Of a stretch of 64,000 bases of DNA, positions 34,401-46,400 are shown one piece after another. Numbering within the stretch: position 1 is the first letter of the stretch; each line of letters begins with the position of its first letter. The position numbers and the translations under genes were made by a program. The notes under the pieces were generated by a model that saw only the letters and a program-made list of their open reading frames with translations, had not been told where the DNA came from and ran no database searches. The stretch is from Galaxea fascicularis (Eukaryota > Cnidaria > Anthozoa > Scleractinia > Euphylliidae), in NCBI GenBank assembly GCA_948470475.1, contig OX419344.1, forward strand, positions 18,310,725 to 18,374,724, in the 5' to 3' direction.

Positions 34401-37400
34401 CCGAAATATGGCTAGTTCGAATACCACACCTAACACTGCTGCAGCAAGTATGGCTAGTTCTAATACTACACCCACCACTTCTGCTGCAAGTATTGCTAGT
34501 TCGAATACACAACCCACCACTGCTGACCCAAATATGGCTAGTTTGAATACACAACCCACCACTGCTGACCCAAATATGGCTAGTTCTAATACTACACCCA
34601 CTACTTCTGCTGCAAGTATCGCTAGTTCGAATACACAACCCACCACTGCTGAGGCAAATATGGGTAGTTCGAATACACAACCCACCACTGCTGACCCAAA
34701 TATGGGTAGTTCAAATACCACACCCACTACTGCTGCTGCAAGTATGGCTAGTTCGAAATCCACAACCACCACTGCTGCTGGAAGTATGGCTAGTTCGAAT
34801 ACACAACCCACCACTGGTGACCCAAATATGGCTAGTTCGAATACTACACCTAACACTGCTGCAGCAAGTATGGCTAGTTCGAATACACAACCCACCACTG
34901 GTGACCCAAATATGGGTAGTTCAAATACCACACCCACTACTGGTGCATCAAGTATGGCTAGTTCGAATACCACAACCACCACTGCTGTGGGAAGTATGGC
35001 TAGTTCGAATACACAACCCACCACTGGTGACCCAAATATGGCTAGTTCGAATACTACACCTAACACTGCTGCAGGAAGTATGGCTAGTTCGAATACCACA
35101 ACCACCACTGCTGCTGGAAGTATGGCTAGTTCGAATACACAACCCACCACTGGTGACCCAAATATGGCTAGTTCGAATACTACACCTAACACTGCTGCAG
35201 CAAGTATGGCTAGTTCGAATACTACACCTAACACTGCTGCTGCAAGTATGGCTAGTTCGAATACCACAACCACCACTGCTGCAGCAAGTATGGCTAGTTC
35301 GAATACACAACCCACCACTGCTGACCCAAATATGGGTAGTTCGAATACCACACCCACAACTGCTGCAACAAGTATGGCTAGTTCAAATATTACAACAACG
35401 ACTGCTGGTGCAAGTATGGCTAGTTCGAATTCAGAACCCACCACTGCTGACCCAAATATGAGTAGTTCGAATACCACACCCACCACTGCTTCGGCAAGTA
35501 TGGCCCTTTCGAATACCACAACCACCAGTGCTGCTGCAAGTATGGCTAATTCGAATACACAACCTACCACTGCTGACCGAAATATGGCTAGTTCGAATAC
35601 CACACCTAACACTGCTGCAGCAAGTATGGCTAGTTCTAATACTACACCCACCACTTCTGCTGCAAGTATCGCTAGTTCGAATACACAACCCACCACTGCT
35701 GACGCAAATATGGGTAGTTCGAATACACAACCCACCACTGCTGAACCAAATATGGCTAGCTCGAATACCACACCTAACACTGCTGCAGCAAGTATGGGAA
35801 GTTCTAATTCTACACCCAGTACTGCAGCTGCAAGTATCGGTAGTTCGAATACACAACCCACCACTGGTGACCCAAATATGAGTAGTTCGAATACCACACC
35901 CACCACTACTTCGGCAGGTATGGCCCTTTCGAATACCACAACCACCAGTGCTGCTGCAAGTATGGCTAATTCGAATACACAACCTACCACTGCTGACCGA
36001 AATATGGCTAGTTCGAATACCACACCCACCACTGCTTCAGCAAGTATGGCTAGTTCAAATACCACAACCACCACTGCTGCTGCAAGTATGGCTAGTTCGA
36101 ATACACAACCCACCACTGCTGACCCAAATATGGCTAGTTCGAATACCACACCTAACACTGCTTCAGCAAGTATGGCTAGTTCAAATACCACAACCACCAC
36201 TGCTGCTGCAAGTATGGCTAGTTCGAATACACAACCCACCACTGCTGACCCAAATATGGCTAGTTCGAATACCACACCTAACACTGCTTCAGCAAGTATG
36301 GCTAGTTCAAATACCACAACCACCACTGCTGCTGCAAGTATGGCTAGTTCGAATACACAACCCACCACTGCTGACCCAAATATGGCTAGTTCGAATACCA
36401 CACCTAACACTGCTGCAGCAAGTATGGCTAGTTCGAATACCACAACCACCACTGCTGCTGCAAGTATGGCTAGTTCGAATACACAACCTACCACTGCTGA
36501 CCCAAATATGGCTAGTTCGAATACAGAACCCACTACTGCTGACCCAAATATGGCTAGTTCGAATACCACACCTAACACTGCTGCAGCAAGTATGGCTAGT
36601 TCGAATACCACAACCACCACTGCTGCTGCAAGTATGGCTAGTTCGAATACACAACCCAACACTGCTGACCCAAATATGAGTAGTTCGAATACCACACCCA
36701 CCACTGCTTCGGCAAGTATGGCCCTTTCGAATACCACAACCACCAGTGCTGCTGCAAGTATGGCTAATTCGAATACACAACCTACCACTGCTGACCGAAA
36801 TATGGCTAGTTCGAATACCACACCTAACACTGCTGCAGCAAGTATGGCTAGTTCAAATACCACAACCACCACTGCTGCTGCAAGTATGGCTAGTTCGAAT
36901 ACACAACCCACCACTGCTGACCCAAATATGGCTAGTTCGAATACCACACCTAACACTGCTGCAGCAAGTATGGCTAGTTCAAATACCACAACCACCACTG
37001 CTGCTGCAAGTATGGCTAGTTCGAATACACAACCCACCACTGCTGACCCAAATATGGCTAGTTCGAATACCACACCTAACACTGCTGCAGCAAGTATGGC
37101 TAGTTCTAATACTACACCCACCACTTCTGCTGGAAGTATCGCTAGTTCGAATACACAACCCACCACTGGTGAGGGAAATATGGTTAGTTCGAATACACAA
37201 CCCACCACTACTAACCCAAATATGGGTAGTTTGAATACCACACTTACCACTGCTGCAACAAGTATGGCTAGTTCGAATAGTACAACCACCACTGCTGGTG
37301 TAAGTATGGCTAGTTCGAAAACACAACCCACCACTGCTGACCCAAAAAAGGGGAGGTCAAATACCACACCCACTACTGGTGCATCAAGTATGGCTAGTTC

Positions 37401-40400
37401 GAAATCCACAACCACCACTGCTGCTGGAACTATGGCTAGTTCGAATACACAACCCACCACTGCTGACCCAAATATGGCTAGTTCGAATACCACACCTAAC
37501 ACTGCTACAGCAAGTATGGCTAGTTCGAATACCACAACCACCACTGCTGCTGCAAGTATGGCTAGTTCGAATACACAACCTACCACTGCTGACCCAAATA
37601 TGGCTAGTTCGAATACAGAACCCACTACTGCTGACCCAAATATGGCTAGTTCGAATACACAACCCACCACTGCTGACCCAAATATGGCTACTTCGAATAC
37701 CACACCCACCACTGCTGCAACAAGTATGGCTAGTTCTAATACTACACCCACTACTTCTGCTGCAAGTATCGCTAGTTCGAATACACAACCCACCACTGCT
37801 GAGGCAAATATGGGTAGTTCGAATACACAACCCACCACTGCTGACCCAAATATGGGTAGTTCAAATACCACACCTACTACTGCTGCTGCAAGTATGGCTA
37901 GTTCGAAATCCACAACCACCACTGCTGCTGGAAGTATGGCTAGTTCGAATACACAACCCACCACTGGTGACCCAAATATGGCTAGTTCGAATACTACACC
38001 TAACACTGCTGCAGCAAGTATGGCTAGTTCGAATACACAACCCACCACTGGTGACCCAAATATGGGTAGTTCAAATACCACACCCACTACTGGTGCATCA
38101 AGTATGGCTAGTTCGAATACCACAACCACCACTGCTGTGGGAAGTATGGCTAGTTCGAATACACAACCCACCACTGGTGACCCAAATATGGCTAGTTCGA
38201 ATACTACACCTAACACTGCTGCAGCAAGTATGGCTAGTTCGAATACTACACCTAACACTGCTGCTGCAAGTATGGCTAGTTCGAATACCACAACCACCAC
38301 TGCTGCAGCAAGTATGGCTAGTTCGAATACACAACCCACCACTGCTGACCCAAATATGGGTAGTTCGAATACCACACCCACAACTGCTGCAACAAGTATG
38401 GCTAGTTCAAATATTACAACAACCACTGCTGGTGCAAGTATGGCTAGTTCGAATTCAGAACCCACCACTGCTGACCCAAATATGAGTAGTTCGAATACCA
38501 CACCCACCACTGCTTCGGCAAGTATGGCCCTTTCGAATACGACAACCACCAGTGCTGCTGCAAGTATGGCTAATTCGAATACACAACCTACCACTGCTGA
38601 CCGAAATATGGCTAGTTCGAATACCACACCTAACACTGCTGCAGCAAGTATGGCTAGTTCTAATACTACACCCACCACTTCTGCTGCAAGTATCGCTAGT
38701 TCGAATACACAACCCACCACTGCTGACCCAAATATGGCTAGTTTGAATACACAACCCACCACTGCTGACCCAAATATGGCTAGTTCGAATACCACACCCA
38801 CCACTGCTGCAACAAGTATGGCTAGTTCTAATACTACACCCACTACTTCTGCTGCAAGTATCGCTAGTTCGAATACACAACCCACCACTGCTGAGGCAAA
38901 TATGGGTAGTTCGAATACACAACCCACCACTGCTGACCCAAATATGGGTAGTTCAAATACCACACCCACTACTGCTGCTGCAAGTATGGCTAGTTCGAAA
39001 TCCACAACCACCACTGCTGCTGGAAGTATGGCTAGTTCGAATACACAACCCACCACTGGTGACCCAAATATGGCTAGTTCGAATACTACACCTAACACTG
39101 CTGCAGCAAGTATGGCTAGTTCGAATACACAACCCACCACTGGTGACCCAAATATGGGTAGTTCAAATACCACACCCACTACTGGTGCATCAAGTATGGC
39201 TAGTTCGAATACCACAACCACCACTGCTGTGGGAAGTATGGCTAGTTCGAATACACAACCCACCACTGGTGACCCAAATATGGCTAGTTCGAATACTACA
39301 CCTAACACTGCTGCAGGAAGTATGGCTAGTTCGAATACCACAACCACCACTGCTGCTGGAAGTATGGCTAGTTCGAATACACAACCCACCACTGGTGACC
39401 CAAATATGGCTAGTTCGAATACTACACCTAACACTGCTGCAGCAAGTATGGCTAGTTCGAATACTACACCTAACACTGCTGCTGCAAGTATGGCTAGTTC
39501 GAATACCACAACCACCACTGCTGCAGCAAGTATGGCTAGTTCGAATACACAACCCACCACTGCTGACCCAGATATGGGTAGTTCGAATACCACACCCACA
39601 ACCGCTGCAACAAGTATGGCTAGTTCAAATATTACAACAACCACTGCTGGTGCAAGTATGGCTAGTTCGAATTCAGAACCCACCACTGCTGACCCAAATA
39701 TGAGTAGTTCGAATACCACACCCACCACTGCTTCGGCAAGTATGGCCGTTTCGAATACCACAACCACCAGTGCTGCTGCAAGTATGGCTAATTCGAATAC
39801 ACAACCTACCACTGCTGACCGAAATATGGCTAGTTCGAATACCACACCTAACACTGCTGCAGCAAGTATGGCTAGTTCTAATACTACACCCACCACTTCT
39901 GCTGCAAGTATCGCTAGTTCGAATACACAACCCACCACTGCTGACGCAAATATGGGTAGTTCGAATACACAACCCACCACTGCTGAACCAAATATGGCTA
40001 GCTCGAATACCACACCTAACACTGCTGCAGCAAGTATGGGAAGTTCTAATTCTACACCCACTACTGCAGCTGCAAGTATCGGTAGTTCGAATACACAACC
40101 CACCACTGGTGACCCAAATATGAGTAGTTCGAATACCACACCCACCACTACTTCGGCAGGTATGGCCCTTTCGAATACCACAACCACCAGTGCTGCTGCA
40201 AGTATGGCTAATTCGAATACACAACCTACCACTGCTGACCGAAATATGGCTAGTTCGAATACCACACCCACCACTGCTTCAGCAAGTATGGCTAGTTCAA
40301 ATACCACAACCACCACTGCTGCTGCAAGTATGGCTAGTTCGAATACACAACCCACCACTGCTGACCCAAATATGGCTAGTTCGAATACCACACCTAACAC

Positions 40401-43400
40401 TGCTGCAGCAAGTATGGCTAGTTCAAATACCACAACCACCACTGCTGCTGCAAGTATGGCTAGTTCGAATACACAACCCACCACTGCTGACCGAAATATG
40501 GCTAGTTCGAATACCACACCTAACACTGCTGCAGCAAGTATGGCTAGTTCGAATACCACAACCACCACTGCTGCTGCAAGTATGGCTAGTTCGAATACAC
40601 AACCTACCACTGCTGACCCAAATATGGCTAGTTCGAATACAGAACCCACTACTGCTGACCCAAATATGGCTAGTTCGAATACCACACCTAACACTGCTGC
40701 AGCAAGTATGGCTAGTTCGAATACCACAACCACCACTGCTGCTGCAAGTATGGCTAGTTCGAATACACAACCCACCACTGCTGACCCAAATATGGCTAGT
40801 TCGAATACCACACCTAACACTGCTGCAGCAAGTATGGCTAGTTCGAATACCACACCCACCACTGCTGCAACAAGTATGGCTAGTTCGAATACTACACCCA
40901 CTACTTCTGCTGCAAGTATTGCTAGTTCGAATTCACAACCCACCACTGGTGAGGCAAATATGGGTAGTTCGAATACACAACCCACCACTGCTGACCCAAA
41001 TATGGGTAGTTCAAATACCACACCCACTACTGGTGCATCAAGTATGGCTAGTTCGAAATCCACAACCACCACTGCTGCTGGAAGTATGGCTAGTTCGAAT
41101 ACACAACCCACCACTGGTGACCCAAATATGGCTAGTTCGAATACCACACCTAACACTGCTGCAACAAGTATGGCTAGTTCGAATACCACAACCACCACTG
41201 CTGCAACAAGTATGGCTAGTTCGAATACACAACCCACCACTGCTGACCCAAATATGGGTAGTTCGAATACTACACCTAACACTGCTGCAACAAGTATGGC
41301 TAGTTCGAATACCACAACCACCACTGCTGCAACAAGTATGGCTAGTTCGAATACACAACCCACCACTGCTGACCCAAATATGGGTAGTTCGAATACTACA
41401 CCTAACACTGCTGCAACAAGTATGGCTAGTTCGAATACCGCAACCACCACTGCTGCTGCAAGTATGGCTAGTTCGAATACACAACCCACCACTGCCGACG
41501 CAAATATGGGTAGTTCGAATACCACAGACAGCACTGCTGCAGCAAGTATGGCTAGTTCGAATACACAACCCACCACTTCTGACCCAGATGTAGCTAGTTA
41601 CAATAGCACACCTGCCAGGGCCTCAGCAACTATGGGTAGTTCAAATACCACACCCACTACTCCTGGTTCAAGTATGGCTAGATCGAATACAACACCCACC
41701 ACTCTCGAGGGAAATATGGGTAGTTCGAATACACAACCCACCACTGCTGACCCAAATATGGGTAGTTCGAATACCACAACCACCACTGCTGCAACAAGTA
41801 TGGCTCGTTCGAATACACAACCCACCACTGCTGACCCAAATATGGCTAGTTCGAATACCACACCTAACACTGCTGCAACAAGTATGGCTAGTTCGAATAC
41901 TACACGAACCACTGCTGCTGCAAGTATGGCTAGTTCGAATACGCAACCGACCACTGCTGACCCAAATATGGGTAGTTCGAATACCACAGCAACCAGTGCT
42001 GCAGCAAGTATGGCTAGTTCAAATACCACACCCACCACTAGTGACTCAAATATAAGTAGTTCGAATGCCACAGCCACCACTGCTGCTGCAAGTATGAGTA
42101 GTTTGAATACACAACCCACCACTGCTGACCCAAATATGGCTAGTTCGAATACCACACCTAACACTGCTGCAGCAAGTATGGCTAGTTCAAATACCACACC
42201 CACCACTAGTGACTCAAATATAAGTAGTTCGAATGCCACAGCCACCACTGCTGCTGCAAGTATGGCTAGTTCAAATACCACACCTACCACTGCTGCCGCA
42301 AGTATAGCTAGTTCGACCACTAGCCCCAGCACTGCTACTGCAAGTTTGTCTAGTTTGACCACCACCCTCTCCGCTGCTGCCCCAAGTGTGGCTAGTTCTA
42401 CCACCACTGGTGCCGCAAATATGGTGAGTTCGGACACCACCCCAACCACTGCTGCTGCAAGTACCTCTAGTTCGGCCACCACCTCTACCACTGCTGTCGC
42501 AAGTATGGCTAGTTCGACCACAACCCCTAGCACTACTACCGCAAGTATGGCTAGTTCGAATACCACCTCCACCACTGACACTGCAAGTATGGCAAGTTCG
42601 ACCACCACCTCCACCACTACTGCCGCAAGTATAGCTAGTTCTACCACTGCTGCTGCCGCAAGTATGGCGGGTTTGACCACCACTTTAATCACTGCTTCCG
42701 GTGCTACTACAAGTGCCTCTTCCCTAACTTCGACGGTTACCAGTGCTTCATCAAGTATATCTGCGTCAACTTCGACGTCCACCAGTGCTTTTGGAAGTAC
42801 CTCTACTTCAACCTCTACCCCAACCAGTGCTACTACAAGTATATCCACTTCAACCTCCAGTTTCACTAGTGGTACTACAAGTATGGCTACTTCAACTTCC
42901 ACTTCCAGAAGTAGTTCTAGAAGTATGTCTACTTTAATTTCCACCCCCATTACTGCTACTACAAGTATGTCTACGCCAACCTCCACATCCACCAGTGCTA
43001 CTACAAGTATGTCTACTTTAACCTCCACAACCACCAGTGCTACTACCAATATGTCTACTTCAACCTCAACATCCACCGGTGCTACTAGTGTGTCTTCCTT
43101 AACCTCGACATCTACTAGTGCTTCTATAAGTACATCTACCTCAACCTCCACCCCAACCAGTGCCACTAGAATTATGTCTAGTTCAACCTCCACCACCACC
43201 AGTACAAGTATGTCTACTTTAAGCTCAACACCCACCAGTGCGACTACAAGTGTGCCTACTTCAACCTTGGCCTCCTCCACTACTTCTACAGGTATGCCTT
43301 CTTTAATCACCTCATTGACGATAGTCACTACCAGTGTGTCCTCCGTTTTGTTAAGTTCTTCATCGATGAGACGGTCTCCACCAGTCACTATCACCCCAAC

Positions 43401-46400
43401 AACGACCTTGTTGACACAGATCCCGTCCAGCTCTTCAAGTAAGTTTTTTTTCTTTTTAGATTAGATGTTGTGTGCTAGGTGTCTTTGTTGTACTTTGCCA
43501 CGCTTTAGTAGGGGCTATATCTAATGAGGTCTGTCTCTGATATATTTATCTTACTTTAGTTTTAGATCCCTGCGCACTTGTCAATTGCTCTGGTCAAGGA
43601 CAATGTAAAAAGAAAGGAAATGGATTTCTGTGCCAGTGTAATTTTGGCTATTCTGGAACACGGTGTGAGAGAGGTACCATAATACTTTTAGCTTAGTATC
43701 TAATGTGGGCGGCGAAGTGAATAAGGTTTGGAGGGGTCTATCGGCGTCCTCTAAAACCAGCTGAAAGTTTAACTATGTTTTTTTAGACGCACACTGAGCA
43801 CATCATTTATTTAATTGCATTTGAGAGTGTGCCTAGTTTTTAGATGGATTGTTGATGACAAATCATGCTTTCTTTCGCATATCACAGCAAGCTGGTTATA
43901 CAGCACGAAAAATCACTTACGTGTTAGGGGACCTAGGACTTCTAGCACTGCACAGAAATGAAGAGAAAAATAAGTATTTTCTAGATTTTTGGGATGTACA
44001 TTGTTTTCGAACCAAGGTAAGGAAAAAAATAGATTGGTCATTTTTTTTTGTTTTTAGAGGCCGATGTGTGTACCAATCCTAACCCTTGTTTAAATGGAGG
44101 AACATGTAAAGTATCAGGTAACACATTCCGATGTTCGTGCCAGCAAGATTATCAAGGGGAAAGATGTGGAGAAGGTAAGGTGAAGTCATTGATTTAATGG
44201 TACTAAATACATGTAGTCCAAAGATCACTATGAGACTAAGGCAAATCGCGTTTGAAGACTTTTTAGCCATTATTTGTGCCAGTCAGGACCCCGCTACTTA
44301 TTACAAAGAAACTCAGGCTAATGTATCTTATGAAGTGTGGACGTCTTGTATTCTGCAACATACACCTTTATTGATATGCCAGCGACTCAACAACACATCT
44401 TGTTACAAGCTCGGCTCTTACAGGTAAGCCTGAGAATCTAGAACGTTCCGTATGATTACAAGTACAGTAGGTTCTATTTATATACTATGTCAGGGATGAC
44501 TAAGCATGACACAGCTACTTCTAGAACATTCTAGAAGGTTACACTACATCATATATGATCATTCATGCAATGATGCGTTAGTCGCATTTTATCATAACAA
44601 ATCATATTATGGTTTGTTCTGCACCCAAGACAGCATAGTATCAATTCATTTCTACCTAAATCATCGCTATGATGTTAAGAGTTGTGTTTTCAATCGACAC
44701 GCTGAACTCTTAACATCGACATTGTTCTAATTCAATTAAAAATTGAATCATAACAATGATCTATTTTACAGCCACATGTATCATAAGGTACGATGCAAGT
44801 GAACGTCATCCCTGGAATATGAGGTCAAGTGAAGTGTTAAAATCCTGTCTCAAGTCATAACCATGATTTAAGGTCGGCACTCACGAGGGGACAAGTCCCT
44901 GCGACTAGTCCCCGCGACTAGTCCCTTGAAGAGTTTACACGAAGGGACTGGTCCCAGGAACTAGTCCCATCGTGTGTGCCGACAAAGGGTTTTGAGGGAC
45001 TAGTCGCAGGGACTTGCCCCCCAAATTTAAACCAGTTTGAATTCGTGGGACAAGTCGCAGGGACCAAAATTTGGTCCCTGCGGACTAGATTTTTTGTCAA
45101 AAATGACTAGTTCACACGATGGGACTTGTCCCCGCGACTTGTTTCAGGGACTAGTCGCAGGGACTAGTCCCTTCGTGTGTGCCGACCTTTAGGGTCACAT
45201 AAATCAAAGATATGATATATGGCAGGTGTGTGCTTAAATCATGCGCGAAATCATAAACATGATTTAGGGTCACATGAATCAAAGATATGATATATGGCAG
45301 GTTTGTGCGTAAATCATGTGCGAAATCATAAACATGATTTAGGGACACATGAATCAAAGACATGATGCCAGGTGTGTGTTAAAATCATAAATCATATCTG
45401 AAATCATAACCAGTCACATAAATTATACGCACGATGCCGATCAGATGGTTACTGTGTAGTAGAAGAAGGGATGTCTTGATCATTAAAAAAATCTAAAACA
45501 AACCTTTCCACTGATTATGATCTTAAAACATTTGCCGAGTTGTTTTGCGTTGACTCATTGACTCCCGTGCCGGCCAAAACCGGCCGCACAAGACTCCCGT
45601 GCTTCAAAACATTGCAACTCTCTCAATCGCACGAATATTTCCTTAACCGTCAGTTGTGAGCACGAAATGGAATGTCCTTTGAATTTGGATATCCAATGGA
45701 CGCAAGAAACGCAGCAATTTTTTACCAGCCTTTTGTTCCAGTGCATTCGGGCCTTCCCGCCATTTTCAACATCTCAACCGCATTGCACGCTGGGAAATAA
45801 TGAGAATTTTTTACAGCGCCCGTTCCTTCCCCCCAATTCTTTCACATATACACTCCGACCTACCGCCAAAAATTCGTGCTTGTGGTGATCGTCAGTGCTC
45901 ACAAATTCCAAAATATGTGGCCTTAGGTCGAGAAATTAATCAATAGTCGAGTCTTTTAAAAAGGTACTAAGTGTCCGACCGGCCAAATTCCCAGTTCGTC
46001 GAGTAACAAGCCAAATTCGACAACAAAGTACATCACCTTGCTCGATTCTTTGACAAAGTGGACTCTTAGCTACCGTCACGTTTAATGATGCTCATTAGGC
46101 AGTCACTAAAGATGAAAAATGGCTGTAAACTTAGCAAAAATCGCTCTACGGATGAAAAATAGCTACGTCAGAATGACGCTTTCAGAAACTTTGAGCCTCC
46201 AGTGCCTTAAGACAGCACCACTTTCTATGGTAGTTTCAAATAAAGAGTCACGAAATGCTATGGATCGTTTATAGGTGGAAAATCCCTCCAGAAACATAAA
46301 AACGGCAGGTAGTCAATGGATTATTATCAACTTTTTCGAAAGATATAGCCCTGGACTGTCAGTACAGTTCTGCAACTACATTGACATGTACTCGTCAATG

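Noticed and set aside
29172..41576. A 4,134-codon antisense ORF with a hydrophobic VFELAILAAAV repeat
   Set aside because: It overlaps the mucin repeat with a one-base codon offset. A 42-bp unit (multiple of three) without stops in one register keeps that register open in every unit. There is no promoter, splice or homology support, and further antisense and +frame ORFs exist in the same array for the same reason.
30782..41593. Many plus-strand ORFs reading LLLQVWLVRIHNPPLL
   Set aside because: Out-of-frame reading of the mucin minisatellite; they break wherever a unit variant adds a stop and have no independent evidence.
29260..41946. Cys/Ser-rich minus-strand ORFs (MCIRTSHTCCSS)
   Set aside because: Third-frame shadows of the same 42-bp unit; the apparent cysteine-rich pattern is only periodic DNA.
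28769..43438. CRISPR array or satellite reading of the 42-bp repeat
   Set aside because: Units are contiguous without spacers, protein-coding in frame, and flanked by splice sites joined to mucin exons.
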